Source: an uncultured Prevotella sp. (GTDB lineage: Bacteria; Bacteroidota; Bacteroidia; Bacteroidales; Bacteroidaceae). Taken from it: 64,000 nt of DNA. Under the pieces are notes generated by a model. It ran no database searches, was not told the origin of the DNA, and saw nothing but the letters and a program-made list of their open reading frames with translations. Each line of letters starts with the position of its first letter. Position 1 is the first letter of the stretch. The DNA lies in contig ONKL01000002.1 in assembly GCA_900318395.1 (NCBI GenBank), positions 33,030 to 97,029 of the forward strand. The letters are read 5' to 3'. The position numbers and the translations under genes were made by a program. Shown in pieces: positions 8,966-18,834 of this stretch.

Positions 8966-9988
8966 ATGAAAGAAAGGATTAACTGGATAGACTGGGCGAA
9001 GGCACTCGCAGTTTGCTGCGTCGTGTTCTGCCACCTGCCACAATCGCAGGAGTGGTTCTACTATCGGTATCTGCAGGCGTTGATCATGGTCATTTTCTTT
9101 TTCATATCTGGTTACCTAAAGAAAGACAGGGGGAGCGACAAGGAGAATTGGAGGAAATATTTACAAAGTCTCATTAAACCTTATATATTATATAATATAA
9201 TAGTCTACCCCTATTGGATTCTGAAGTTTTATTTGAGCAACGGAGCTATGCCCGATTTCTTCCAAGCGATGAAACCAATTTTAGGGGCATTGCTATTGGA
9301 ACACGAGAATTCTTTATGCGAACCTTTAAATGGACCACTATGGTATCTCCCAGCCATTCTTATCATGCACATTGTCATTGATCTGTGCAGAAAGACGAAG
9401 CATCAACACTGGATCATGATTACATTGTGTGTGATTTCGTTTATACTCTACGCAGCTAACAAATATTGGTACTTCGCCCCCAATCTGACTCCCATGGGGC
9501 TGATGCGCAATCTACCTTATTACTATTTAGGCTACCTCTTTGGGCTATATCATCTATTTAGAGATTGTCATTTGAAACGTGATTCCATCTGCTGTATCCT
9601 CTGTCTTTCGGCCAGTATCCTATTTTTTGCATGGCACTTGGATGCTTTCTACTCAGGTCAGCACATGCTGCATATCATTATATTCTATCCCACCAATATT
9701 GCTTTCCTCTTCGGAGTTCTTTATGGTTGCAAGGTTCTCGATGGCATCCAACTTTCTGTGGTGACAAACATTTCCATTGGCACCCTGGTCATTGTCGGGC
9801 TTCATATTGTAGCTATCACCATTTTCAACTTCGTCTTTTTCCACTTTTCACCTTTCAACTCTCACTTTTCACTCCGAAACGGCTACCATTGGTATACAGC
9901 ACTCCCCACAGCATTAGCTATCATCGCCCTTCTCTACCCGGTTATTTCCTACGCCAAGAACAAATATTCCATGCTTATAGGAAGATAA
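8966..9988 (+). CDS. Acyltransferase 3 family membrane protein
   Basis: 340 residues from the ATG at 8966, which follows a -7 box; the frame is open further upstream to 8657 only as antisense of the neighbouring gene. RINWIDWAKALAVCCVVFCH carries K-x10-H, followed by VIFFFISGYL, as in WcjF/OafA-like acyltransferases. About ten hydrophobic segments. Near residues 292-303 the DNA contains copies of the CACTTTTCAC micro-repeat that is also found between genes here, read as HFSPFNSHFSL; this may be an insertion tolerated in a loop. Likely O-acetylates a sugar of the locus product. Confidence 0.8.
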   Translation: MKERINWIDWAKALAVCCVVFCHLPQSQEWFYYRYLQALIMVIFFFISGYLKKDRGSDKENWRKYLQSLIKPYILYNIIVYPYWILKFYLSNGAMPDFFQAMKPILGALLLEHENSLCEPLNGPLWYLPAILIMHIVIDLCRKTKHQHWIMITLCVISFILYAANKYWYFAPNLTPMGLMRNLPYYYLGYLFGLYHLFRDCHLKRDSICCILCLSASILFFAWHLDAFYSGQHMLHIIIFYPTNIAFLFGVLYGCKVLDGIQLSVVTNISIGTLVIVGLHIVAITIFNFVFFHFSPFNSHFSLRNGYHWYTALPTALAIIALLYPVISYAKNKYSMLIGR

Positions 9989-10023
9989 CAGGTTTAAAAT
10001 TTGGATAATTCCAAGAAATCCAT

Positions 10024-10031
10024 TATCTTTG
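10024..10031 (+). promoter_or_regulatory. -7 box for the ATP-grasp gene
   Basis: TATCTTTG, 31 nt upstream of the ATG at 10063. Confidence 0.6.
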
Positions 10032-10062
10032 CAAAAAAAATTGAGCAAAAGAGTTTCTCGCG

Positions 10063-11016
10063 ATGCATAAAATCATTTTTATCCCATTGTTTTTGAGGAA
10101 AATTGTTAGTCAATTCATTTATATGGTTGAGCACCCACGCAAATTTTATCGATATGTGCTGTTAAAGAAATTTGTATTCAAATTATCATGTATATTCCCA
10201 GACAAGATCTATATTGAATTAATGTTTCCCCTATGTACAGGCTATAAACTAAATTTAGAGAATCCTCAAACTTTTAATGAGAAACTGCAGTGGCTGAAAC
10301 TTAATTATCGCAAACCAGAATTTTCGATAATGGTAGATAAGATTGAAGCCAAGAATTATGTTGCAGGAATAATTGGAGAAGACCATATAATCCCAACACT
10401 TGCCATATATAAAAACACCAAAGAAATCAATTTTGACACACTACCAGATCAGTTTGTACTGAAGTGTACTCACGATAGTGGGAATATAATTATTTGCAAA
10501 GACAAATCGTCAACAAACCGTTCTCAAATACTAAGAAAATTAGAAAAAGGACTCAAGTACAACTACTTTAATTTTGGAAGAGAATGGGTATATAAAGATG
10601 TTGAGCCCAGAATTATTGCCGAAAAATACATGACAGATGGTGGTGAAGAACTAAAAGATTATAAGATTTTCTGTTTTGGTGGTGAGCCAAAGATGGTAGA
10701 AGTGGATTATAATCGTTTTATTGATCATAAACGTCAACTATTTACAATTGATTGGGAAAAAATCGATGCAACTTGCATGTATCCCAGTGATAGCACAGTT
10801 ATAGAAAAGCCTGTATTACTTAGCCAGATGTTGGACTATGCAAGAAAGTTATCAAAAGGACATCCGTTTCTTCGTACCGATTTTTATATTATAAACAATA
10901 AGATTTATTTTGGGGAGTTAACTTTTTATCATCAATGTGGTTTCGGGCCAATCGAACCAGTTGAATTTGATCTCGAAATGGGCAGTTGGATACAATTACC
11001 CCAACCTACTATATAA
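10063..11016 (+). CDS. TupA-like ATP-grasp protein
   Basis: 317 residues. The segments TFNEKLQWLKLN, DQFVLKCTHDSGN (ATP-binding loop), RIIAEKYMTDGGEELKDYKIFCFGGEPK and RTDFYIINNKIYFGELTF match the TupA-like ATP-grasp family that is common in polysaccharide loci. These enzymes are thought to ligate an amino acid or peptide to a glycan carboxyl group, by analogy with teichuronopeptide synthesis. It has its own promoter and ends 8 nt inside the convergent glycosyltransferase gene. The acceptor and amino acid cannot be inferred. Confidence 0.8.
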   Translation: MHKIIFIPLFLRKIVSQFIYMVEHPRKFYRYVLLKKFVFKLSCIFPDKIYIELMFPLCTGYKLNLENPQTFNEKLQWLKLNYRKPEFSIMVDKIEAKNYVAGIIGEDHIIPTLAIYKNTKEINFDTLPDQFVLKCTHDSGNIIICKDKSSTNRSQILRKLEKGLKYNYFNFGREWVYKDVEPRIIAEKYMTDGGEELKDYKIFCFGGEPKMVEVDYNRFIDHKRQLFTIDWEKIDATCMYPSDSTVIEKPVLLSQMLDYARKLSKGHPFLRTDFYIINNKIYFGELTFYHQCGFGPIEPVEFDLEMGSWIQLPQPTI

Positions 11017-11980
11017 TAGACCGGAACTTTATGTACAAATTTGGTATATAACGGAAAAAGAAGGAAACCATTCTTTGTTTGGCATTTGCCGAAAAAAAGA
11101 ACTCTCTAGGAGGTATCTTACTTTTCAAATCCTTCACAATCTGTTTCCTGTTTGCACACAATTGCTCATTATGAGAGATACACCATAAACAAAAGGATAA
11201 AGTACAGAATATATTATCCATCAACTTCTGTACTACAACAGGATTTTGAGCATTGCCCACACCCCTCAAATTCCACAAACCTGCCAATGCACTATTCACA
11301 TCCAAGATTCCGCCCAAGTTCATAGAAGAGGTAAATGCACCCTTATGTAAACGATAATAGTACAACAAAAACGATGCCTTAACACAACGGTCTGCTTTCA
11401 AATAACACTCCTGACAAAACAAAATATCTTCATACCGAAATGGCTTAAAATCTATTTTATGACGTACCATGAACTCACGTCTTATCAACAACCGCCATAC
11501 ATAACACTCATATGGAGATAAATCTTCACAAAATGCATCAATACCTGTTTTCTCTTTAGCACTGTAATCCTGCACAGTATGAATAACATCTTCAGACATC
11601 TCACTATCATTGAACCTAATATAATCAGCCATCAATATATCTATCTGAGTACCTGTGAGGTGAGCAACAAGGACGGAAAGACTATTATCAATCAGGATAT
11701 CATCTGGATCTACAAAATAGACATATTCCCCTATAGCTTTAGCAAAACCCACATTGCGAGCTATGGAAACACCTTGATTCACTTGGTTTATGACAACAAT
11801 ATTATGGTGTTGGTGAATTATATCTTCAACAACCTCCATACTATTATCTGGAGTTCCATCATTGACCAAAATGACTTCAAAATCATCATCTGCTAATCCT
11901 TGAGCAAAAATTGATTTCAAACATGCTCTTATATATTTCTCAGCATTGTAAACAGGAATAATTACACTCAATAATTTCAT
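11009..11980 (-). CDS. GT2 family glycosyltransferase
   Basis: 323 residues from the ATG at 11980 (an in-frame TTG at 12001 is less likely). The GT-A fold is clear: KLLSVIIPVYNAEKYI, VNDGTPDNS (nucleotide binding) and YFVDPDD (DXD-type metal site, about residue 91). It is the last gene of the leftward glycosyltransferase run and transfers a sugar in surface-polysaccharide assembly. Its stop overlaps the end of the convergent ATP-grasp gene by 8 nt. There is no recognisable terminator between the two. Confidence 0.85.
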   Translation of the reverse strand: MKLLSVIIPVYNAEKYIRACLKSIFAQGLADDDFEVILVNDGTPDNSMEVVEDIIHQHHNIVVINQVNQGVSIARNVGFAKAIGEYVYFVDPDDILIDNSLSVLVAHLTGTQIDILMADYIRFNDSEMSEDVIHTVQDYSAKEKTGIDAFCEDLSPYECYVWRLLIRREFMVRHKIDFKPFRYEDILFCQECYLKADRCVKASFLLYYYRLHKGAFTSSMNLGGILDVNSALAGLWNLRGVGNAQNPVVVQKLMDNIFCTLSFCLWCISHNEQLCANRKQIVKDLKSKIPPREFFFSANAKQRMVSFFFRYIPNLYIKFRSII

Positions 11981-11997
11981 AATAGGCACCAATATAA

Positions 11998-13011
11998 TCA
12001 ATTTCTAAAACCATCCACAAATTTCTTAACAATATTTCTTGTAGGCATCAGCCAATGTATAATTACTAAAGGTGTGCAAAGCGATATAAAAACATATAGT
12101 CGTTTTAGAAAGGGAACACGCTGACATGACAGATAAGAATACCATGTCTTCTTCATAATTTGTCTACATTTCAAAGAAACGACTTCTTCTTTTTCTGTTC
12201 GCCATGCATAAACTTTAAAAAAAAGCAAACGTAAATAAAGCAACTGAAGGATATGGTCCCTTACAAAATCTTTTTTATTTAATATTTCATGGTAATTTCT
12301 GTAATAAATATCAATTAAAACCATACTAGAAGAATACCAATAATCACTCTTATGCGTTGCCGAATTTCCCCTTTGTATCCAAAAATAAAGTTCTTGCTCA
12401 ACAAAAACTACATTTTCCAAACGCACATAAACTCTGATATTGTAATCAACATCCTGGGCAATACGATAGTTTCTTGCATAAAGTCCTTCTATCAAGGAAC
12501 GCCGGTATAACTTATTCCACACAACAAACACAAAGCCTTTATCGCCAACACTGAGCACCTGTTCTTTTGAGAGGATCTGATAATTATAATTGTCCCTAAC
12601 ACAGGTATCCTCATCCAAAGACTCTGTCTGTTTGAATTTGCACATAGCAAATCCACATTGGGGATTCTGTACGAGCGAATCATATAGTAATTTTATCATG
12701 TCTACATGAATGTAGTCATCACTATCTACAAACAATATATAATCGCCTTTTGCTATTTTCTGCCCTGTATTTCTTGCGGCCCAAAGTCCTTGATTCTCCT
12801 GATGTACTACAACACACCTACTATCATTATTTGCATAAATATCACAAATATCACCCGAGCCGTCAGTAGACCCGTCATCTACAAGAATGATTTCCAAATT
12901 ACTATATGACTGGGCCGAAATGGAGGTTAAACAATGCTCCAAATACAACTTCACATTATAAACGGGAACTATGACACTAACTAAAGCATGATTATCCATA
13001 ACAATTATCAT
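11998..13011 (-). CDS. GT2 family glycosyltransferase
   Basis: 337 residues. VSVIVPVYNVKLYLEHCL, VDDGSTDGSGDICD and ILFVDSDDY (DXD, about residue 99) define a GT-A family 2 enzyme; the C-terminal third is hydrophilic with a weak hydrophobic patch near residues 305-325. The ATG at 13011 overlaps the stop of the preceding gene by 4 nt (ATGA), which supports this start and translational coupling. Donor and acceptor unknown. Confidence 0.85.
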   Translation of the reverse strand: MIIVMDNHALVSVIVPVYNVKLYLEHCLTSISAQSYSNLEIILVDDGSTDGSGDICDIYANNDSRCVVVHQENQGLWAARNTGQKIAKGDYILFVDSDDYIHVDMIKLLYDSLVQNPQCGFAMCKFKQTESLDEDTCVRDNYNYQILSKEQVLSVGDKGFVFVVWNKLYRRSLIEGLYARNYRIAQDVDYNIRVYVRLENVVFVEQELYFWIQRGNSATHKSDYWYSSSMVLIDIYYRNYHEILNKKDFVRDHILQLLYLRLLFFKVYAWRTEKEEVVSLKCRQIMKKTWYSYLSCQRVPFLKRLYVFISLCTPLVIIHWLMPTRNIVKKFVDGFRN

Positions 13012-14174
13012 TTATTTAAATAAATATCATGAGCCAAATTGTATACATTTAACCATCTCAACATTATCTTATGTAGTTGACGAGTTGCTGCAAATTCACG
13101 TGCTTTTTGTCCCATCTCCTGGCGCTCGAACTCATGAGTTATCATCCACTCCATCTTTACTGCAAGATCTTTAACATCGCCATTTCTGACCAACAGCCCA
13201 GTAATACCATCCTGAACAAGTTCGCGTGGTCCTACCGGACAATCCATCGACACACAAGGAATGCCACAAGACATTGCCTCTACTAATACCAGAGAATAAG
13301 CTTCATGCTCAGAACAAAGCACCAACATCTCACTGCGTTTATACTCGTCATATATTGCTTTCGTAGGTTCGTGGATAATTATACGATTATCTAATTCCAA
13401 ACGAGCAATTTGAGCGAGTAGTTTCTGTTTCTCATTACCTTCGCCAAAAATATCGACATGCCATTCTGGATATTTGTCAGCGATCATAGAAAACGCTAAA
13501 ATCAAACGATCAACTCGTTTCTCATGATTAAACCTGCCGACAAAAATAATGCGTCCTTTATCCTTGGGGATGTCGTCAACGACATCAGGATAAAGCGTAA
13601 CAGGATTGGGGATAACCTCTACATTTGAGAAATGACGTCGCCAATTATTAGCATCAGCATTTGTCAGAACAACTAGACGAGCGCACCGCCTAAGATGCTT
13701 AAGAGTATGCCAATAATATATCTTAGTCAACTTTTGCCTCAGCTTACCACCAGAAACTTCAACATTTCGCATTACATAGTCGTATGCATTATGAAATTCA
13801 GCTATGACAGGAACTGTACCAGAAGCGTCCAACACGGCATCAATAAGTGTTTGCCAATCAGATGCCATCACCACAACTTCAGCCCTAAACGAGGTAATAA
13901 TTTGGCGAAGGGAATGCCTAAACTTAGACCTCAAACGTGAAAAATGATACAGCCTCATCAAAGGAGAATACTTCGACAAAGTGAAGAAACGACAGTCTAA
14001 ATCCTTATACTCTATCGAAGCATGCAAATCGTATGGTACGGAATGTTGCCCTTGTTCATAACTCACCAGCATCACCTGATGACCCTTATTAGCAAGATAG
14101 TTGGCTTTATCGGTGATAACTCGTTCGGCACCACCAACTAAAGCAAATGACCTATGTATGATGAGAATACGCAT
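13008..14174 (-). CDS. GT4 family glycosyltransferase
   Basis: 388 residues, GT-B fold. The N-terminal domain carries FALVGGAERVITDKANYL, the acceptor-side loop shared with the other GT4 enzymes of this operon. The C-terminal domain has IIFVGRFNHEKRVDRL (about 186) and SEHEAYSLVLVEAMSCGIP with the E-x7-E motif (about 288). It is 11 nt downstream of the GT32 gene. Part of the same leftward operon for surface-glycan assembly. Confidence 0.85.
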   Translation of the reverse strand: MRILIIHRSFALVGGAERVITDKANYLANKGHQVMLVSYEQGQHSVPYDLHASIEYKDLDCRFFTLSKYSPLMRLYHFSRLRSKFRHSLRQIITSFRAEVVVMASDWQTLIDAVLDASGTVPVIAEFHNAYDYVMRNVEVSGGKLRQKLTKIYYWHTLKHLRRCARLVVLTNADANNWRRHFSNVEVIPNPVTLYPDVVDDIPKDKGRIIFVGRFNHEKRVDRLILAFSMIADKYPEWHVDIFGEGNEKQKLLAQIARLELDNRIIIHEPTKAIYDEYKRSEMLVLCSEHEAYSLVLVEAMSCGIPCVSMDCPVGPRELVQDGITGLLVRNGDVKDLAVKMEWMITHEFERQEMGQKAREFAATRQLHKIMLRWLNVYNLAHDIYLNK

Positions 14175-14185
14175 GAAATTATAAT

Positions 14186-14947
14186 CTACTTTTTAAATTT
14201 CCAAGGCATCAGCATGACCTCTGCCTTACGAACAAGCTTTTGCCCGAAGATTTTCACCAAGAAAGCTCTACTTCGATAGTAAGCCTTTGCCTTCGGCGAG
14301 AACCAAGAATTCTGATAATGATGAATGGCATAAGTATAAGGCGTTATCTCTACCTCACGAGAGTCAAACACCTTTGGCGAGAAAAAAGCATCATTAAATT
14401 CCAAGACTTCTTTCTGCATGTCCAATTGACGGATATTCAAGCTATCTTCTAAAGACAACACACGAACGGGTTTCACCTGCTCTATCTGGCGAATCATAAT
14501 GTCTGGAACGGTCTGTATGTTTAGGCTCCCATCCTCATTAATAAAAAGACGGTCCTGATAGTAGTCAAGGCATAGTTTTATCCAGTCGCATCCTTTCTCA
14601 GCACCCATAATGGCAGCCTCAGGTGTCTGAGCTTTCTCAGCTCCTAGGAAATAGGGAAGGTCAAGTAAATCATCTAAATTCTTAAGCACCTCTACATCTG
14701 AATCCAAATAGATACCACCAAAATGATATAATGCATAGAAACGAATATAGTCAGCAGCAAAAGCGTACTTTTTCTTCTCAAATGCTTGTTTTACCCAAAT
14801 TGACGAGTCCAAATCAAAACGATTCGTATCCCATAGGACTATCTCATAATCTGGAAGATGCTTCTCCCAGGTTTTCAAGCACTTGGCTATCTTTGGTGGA
14901 TAGGGATCACCGCTCAGCCAACAAAAATGTATAATTTTGGGTATCAT
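14186..14947 (-). CDS. GT32 family glycosyltransferase (DXD sugar-transferase)
   Basis: 253 residues. IPKIIHFCWLSGDPYP at the start, YAFAADYIRFYALYHFGGIYL and the metal-binding LDSDVEV (D82, D84) are typical of GT32 capsular-polysaccharide/OCH1-like transferases. A conserved YAIHHYQNSWF block near residue 218 completes the domain. Probably transfers mannose, galactose or a related hexose. Lies 5 nt downstream of the GT4 gene in the same operon. Confidence 0.85.
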   Translation of the reverse strand: MIPKIIHFCWLSGDPYPPKIAKCLKTWEKHLPDYEIVLWDTNRFDLDSSIWVKQAFEKKKYAFAADYIRFYALYHFGGIYLDSDVEVLKNLDDLLDLPYFLGAEKAQTPEAAIMGAEKGCDWIKLCLDYYQDRLFINEDGSLNIQTVPDIMIRQIEQVKPVRVLSLEDSLNIRQLDMQKEVLEFNDAFFSPKVFDSREVEITPYTYAIHHYQNSWFSPKAKAYYRSRAFLVKIFGQKLVRKAEVMLMPWKFKK

Positions 14948-14952
14948 AATAC

Positions 14953-16080
14953 TTATTTTATAATCGTTAATTGTTCAAAGAGTTCTTTCCACTGAGGCAT
15001 AATCAACTTTGCCTCATATCTTCGAGAAGAAACAATGCCTGCTTTGCCCATTTTTATTCGTAAATCTAGGTTATCCATTAACAGACATACTTTTTCTGCA
15101 AAGAACTGTATGTCATAATTTTTTACCAAAAAACCATCTTTGCCATCTGTTATGATATCAGATGGTCCATAAGGACAATCAAAGGCTACAACGGGAATAC
15201 CACAGCTCATGGCTTCGGGCAACACAAGGCCGAATGGCTCATAAACTGAAGTCATGACTAAGAGCGAACTCTCTTTATACTTATTCATAATATCCGAAGT
15301 AGGTTCATGGACATAGATATTGGCATTCATTTGATCAATAACTGGCAGCAAGACCTCTTGCTCTTCACCAAAGCCACCATATATCTGTAGCTGCCAACTT
15401 GGTTTCCGCTGATGAACTATATTCCAAATTTCCAAAAGACTTTTAATGTTCTTTTGTTTTGAGAAACGGCCAACAAAAATAACAGATTCTGCCTCACAAT
15501 CAGAATATTCACCAGTTTCATTTAAATGAACAATATTAGGAATCACACATACATTATGGTTGATTTTACGCCATTCTGCAGCATCTCCCTCTGTTAATGC
15601 AACTACAAGCTGGGCATTCTTGATGCTCAAAATTGAATGTTCAGCTTTTACTTTTGTCCAGAAATCTGACTCTATCACAATTTGTCCTTTACAGGAAGAA
15701 TGAGATTCAAATACAAGTGGAACTAAGCCTTTTGCTCTTACAATAGCATTAGTAAATTTGGGCCGAACAGACACAACAACATCAGGATGAGCATCTCGGA
15801 TATAATGCTTAAGCCTCTTGTTAAAGAGTCTATTTAAATACACTTTTTTATACAACCTATACAAACCATGAAACGAATACTGCTGATGGAACTGTATGCC
15901 TAAATCCTTATAAGTAACTTTCGAGCTCAAAGGATATGGTATAGGATGACTACCTTGATCAGCGGTCACAATATGCATTTCATAACCGTAATTCTCAGCC
16001 AAATAGTTGACTTTCTCTACGACAATACGTTCTAAACCACCCCAGATTGCGATGGTATCAATTACATATAAAATTTTCAT
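14953..16080 (-). CDS. GT4 family glycosyltransferase, duplicated copy A
   Basis: 375 residues. GT4 signatures: IWGGLERIVVEKVNYLAEN at the N-terminus, VIFVGRFSKQKNIKSLL (about 192) and YEPFGLVLPEAMSCGIP (E-x7-E, about 289). It is a close relative of the gene at 16763-17920; several blocks match almost residue for residue, such as the C-terminal IMPQWKELFEQL versus IMPQWINLFNEL. The two arose with the flanking GT2 gene in a tandem duplication. Unlike its GT2 partner upstream, this copy looks intact. ATGA overlap with the upstream remnant keeps it translationally linked. Confidence 0.85.
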   Translation of the reverse strand: MKILYVIDTIAIWGGLERIVVEKVNYLAENYGYEMHIVTADQGSHPIPYPLSSKVTYKDLGIQFHQQYSFHGLYRLYKKVYLNRLFNKRLKHYIRDAHPDVVVSVRPKFTNAIVRAKGLVPLVFESHSSCKGQIVIESDFWTKVKAEHSILSIKNAQLVVALTEGDAAEWRKINHNVCVIPNIVHLNETGEYSDCEAESVIFVGRFSKQKNIKSLLEIWNIVHQRKPSWQLQIYGGFGEEQEVLLPVIDQMNANIYVHEPTSDIMNKYKESSLLVMTSVYEPFGLVLPEAMSCGIPVVAFDCPYGPSDIITDGKDGFLVKNYDIQFFAEKVCLLMDNLDLRIKMGKAGIVSSRRYEAKLIMPQWKELFEQLTIIK

Positions 16081-16634
16081 AGAATCGACTTTTCCAAATG
16101 TACTTCACGATCTTCATAATACACTTTTTTGAAAAAGACACGCGAGATTCCTTTTCCCTGAATCTTCACATGCTGAATAAAGCTTTGCGAGAGATATTGA
16201 GAGCCTATAGTACCACATCCCGTAACAGGATGTGCTTGACGATTATGCAGAAACGCAATTTTACCATAAGGATTTATGCAAAAATAACATTTTCCTTTTG
16301 TATGCTCTAAGCCACACTGCCAAGCAAAGCCCAAGCTTTGCCTCATTTCATTATAATATGGTAATCCCATGCGGATATATATATTTGGTTCTATCTTTAG
16401 AAATATTATTAACACCAAGATTCCTATCGGATGATGAGTAACCAAATCACTCAACGACCAAAAACATGCAGATAATCTCTTTTCCTCATTATTGGCTATT
16501 GCCACTAGAGAAATCAAAGAATCTGCACTTTGCTTTCGTGCAAGATTAGTTTTGATTTCACCATACATTTCATCTGCTATCTCACAATATGATTTACCAT
16601 TGATTGACATATATTTATCGTACCATTCTGACAT
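16077..16634 (-). pseudogene. Decayed GT2 glycosyltransferase duplicate
   Basis: 185 codons, a degenerate copy of the intact gene at 17917-18813. The first 60 residues match closely (MSEWYDKYMSI...). Then a pair of compensating frameshifts replaces GVNNNSKDRTED by LVLIIFLKIEP, removing the nucleotide-binding motif. About 100 residues including the DAD metal site and the RGED acceptor motif are deleted after GKCYFCI, and the frame resumes at NPYGKIAFL. Although it remains open it cannot form an active GT2 domain. The start is the ATG at 16634 because a one-base loss breaks the upstream extension used by the intact copy. Confidence 0.8.
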
Positions 16635-16762
16635 TTGATCACTTTTAATATTCTGTGGGCGAAGTTAAACATTTTCTTCGAATTATACAAATATTATCTC
16701 AGTTATTTAATTACCAATGAACTTAACTATTAATAGCTATGCTCTAAAAACATACAATAACG
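16635..16762 (-). pseudogene. Remnant of the 3' end of a duplicated GT2 gene
   Basis: Bases 16640 to about 16735 are closely similar to 18780-18880, which includes the last codons and stop of the gene at 18835-19860 and the spacer behind it. Similarity fades after the ACTTAACTAT stretch. This marks the right border of the copied segment and shows that the duplication started inside the upstream GT2 gene. Confidence 0.7.
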
Positions 16763-17920
16763 TCATTTGAGGGGCGAGGTTATAAGTTCATTAAATAAGT
16801 TTATCCATTGGGGCATAATCGACTCTGCAGAATATTTCTGTGAAGACTGAATGGCTGCCTCACCCATTGTCATTCGTAAATGAGGAGACTCTATCAACTG
16901 ACAAAGTCTTTTTGCAAAAGCACAAATACTACGGTCCATTATCAAAAAGCCATCAATACCATCATTAATTATCTGTGCAGGTCCAAAAGGGCAATCAAAA
17001 GCGATAACAGGTAAACCGCAACTCATCGCTTCGGGCATGACTAGTCCAAAAGGTTCGTATCTAGAAGTAAGCACAAATATAGAACTCTCTAAATAGCGTG
17101 AGAATATATCAGAATCTGGTTTATGGACATGAATATTGATTTTCTCTCTTTGTTCTTCGCTATAAGGAATTTCATTAATATCACCATCTCCATACAAGTC
17201 AAGATGCCAGTCTGGATGATTCAAGTGAACAATATCCCATATCTTAAATAATTCGGGAATACCTTTTTGCCCCGTATATCGTCCTACGAAAATAACATGT
17301 TTAGATTCTAAATTACTATAACGCCCTGTGTCATTCAGATGAACCATATTCAAAATTACTCTTGATTTCAGATATCGGCGCCAGTCAGTAGCATCACTTT
17401 CATTTAAAGCTACAAGAATATCAAATTTTCGAGTTATATAATTTAGATATGCCATGTCATAATTACTACGGAGACGCCTAGAAATTGTCCAATGGATAAA
17501 TGGATCATTATTATGAATATAGCATTTGTCTATATGAGATTCTAAAATCTTTTTAAAACTAACAGGGCAGGCATCAATCATAGACAGGATATAAGCATGA
17601 TAAGTTGTTGCTATTACAATATCAGGTCGAATTGTGGCCATCAGTTGAGAAAATCTAAAGTGCAAAAGCTTTCTGTACTTCAGCCATTTAAAAAAAAATT
17701 TGATTATATTATAATTATATAAAGAATAGAATCTCACATCCAGATCAAAGTGTTTAACAGTTTTTTTCAACGGATATGTAAAGGGATGAGAACCTTGTTC
17801 ATGAGTTACGACATAAATTTCCATGTCTTTCTGACTCGATAGATAATTCATCTTGTCAACCAAAATACGTTCAGTACCGGCAAGATGAGTAAACCGAGGA
17901 TAAACATAAACAATTTTCAT
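16763..17920 (-). CDS. GT4 family glycosyltransferase, duplicated copy B
   Basis: 385 residues; paralogue of 14953-16080. HLAGTERILVDKMNYLSSQ, VIFVGRYTGQKGIPELF (about 202) and YEPFGLVMPEAMSCGLP (E-x7-E, about 298) mark the GT4 fold. Its ATG overlaps the stop of the intact GT2 gene by 4 nt (ATGA). The second half is better conserved between the two copies than the N-terminal acceptor domain, which suggests divergence in acceptor specificity. Confidence 0.85.
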   Translation of the reverse strand: MKIVYVYPRFTHLAGTERILVDKMNYLSSQKDMEIYVVTHEQGSHPFTYPLKKTVKHFDLDVRFYSLYNYNIIKFFFKWLKYRKLLHFRFSQLMATIRPDIVIATTYHAYILSMIDACPVSFKKILESHIDKCYIHNNDPFIHWTISRRLRSNYDMAYLNYITRKFDILVALNESDATDWRRYLKSRVILNMVHLNDTGRYSNLESKHVIFVGRYTGQKGIPELFKIWDIVHLNHPDWHLDLYGDGDINEIPYSEEQREKINIHVHKPDSDIFSRYLESSIFVLTSRYEPFGLVMPEAMSCGLPVIAFDCPFGPAQIINDGIDGFLIMDRSICAFAKRLCQLIESPHLRMTMGEAAIQSSQKYSAESIMPQWINLFNELITSPLK

Positions 17921-18813
17921 AATTTCGACTTTACAAGATTATCTACACTATCCTCATAATGATCTTTCTTGAAAAAGATACGGGAGATTCCTTTACCCTG
18001 AATCTTCACATGCTGAATAAAGCTTTGCCAGAGAGATTGAGAACCTATAGTACCATAACCCGTAACAGGACGTGCTTGACGATTATACAGAAACGCAATT
18101 TTGCCATAAGGTTTTAATGACAAGGCTAGAGAACCATCCTCGCCACGTCGAATATCAGTACGAATACTTACTTTTCGAGCAAAATCGATCTTAAAGGCAA
18201 ACACCATTCCACGAACACAAAGTTCAGGACGTTTAAAATGCTGTATATACAAAAATGCATCTCGAACTAACTCGAATAAAAATAAGCTAAATGAAAAATG
18301 CTTATCATCAGGGAAAAAACTCCAAAATGAGCTGACACATGACACATTTGGTTTCGAAAGTTCATTCATCATCAGATCAATGTACTTCGGAGGATAGAAT
18401 GTGTCTGCATCTATGCAAAAATAATATTTTCCTTTTGCATGTTCTAAGCCACACTGCCGAGCAAAGCCCGGACTTTGTCTCATTTCATTATAATACGGTA
18501 ATCCTATACGGATATATATATCTTCGGTTCTATCTTTAGAATTATTATTAACCCCAATGATTTCCATCGGATAATGAGCAGCCAAATCACTCAACGACCA
18601 AAGACATGCAGATAATCTCTTTTCCTCATTATAAGCTATTACCACTATAGAAATCAAAGGATCTGTACTTTGCTTTCGTGCAAGATTAGCTTTGATTTCA
18701 TCGTACACTTCATCTGGTATCTCACGATATGATTTACCATAGATTGACATGTATTTATCGTACCATTCTGACATTTGATCTCTTTTTACTATTCTGTGGG
18801 CGAAGTTAAGCAT
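17917..18813 (-). CDS. GT2 family glycosyltransferase, intact parent copy
   Basis: 298 residues from the ATG at 18813; the ATG at 18774 (MSEWYDKYM) is an alternative and matches the start forced on the decayed copy. LISIVVIAYNEEKRL, GVNNNSKDRT (nucleotide binding), CIDADTF (DXD) and RRGEDGSLAL (acceptor/base region) make a complete GT-A domain. The C-terminal SFIQHVKIQGKGISRIFFKK is kept in both copies. It sits 21 nt after the stop of the upstream GT2 gene. Confidence 0.85.
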   Translation of the reverse strand: MLNFAHRIVKRDQMSEWYDKYMSIYGKSYREIPDEVYDEIKANLARKQSTDPLISIVVIAYNEEKRLSACLWSLSDLAAHYPMEIIGVNNNSKDRTEDIYIRIGLPYYNEMRQSPGFARQCGLEHAKGKYYFCIDADTFYPPKYIDLMMNELSKPNVSCVSSFWSFFPDDKHFSFSLFLFELVRDAFLYIQHFKRPELCVRGMVFAFKIDFARKVSIRTDIRRGEDGSLALSLKPYGKIAFLYNRQARPVTGYGTIGSQSLWQSFIQHVKIQGKGISRIFFKKDHYEDSVDNLVKSKL

Positions 18814-18834
18814 TTTCTTGGAATTATACAAATT

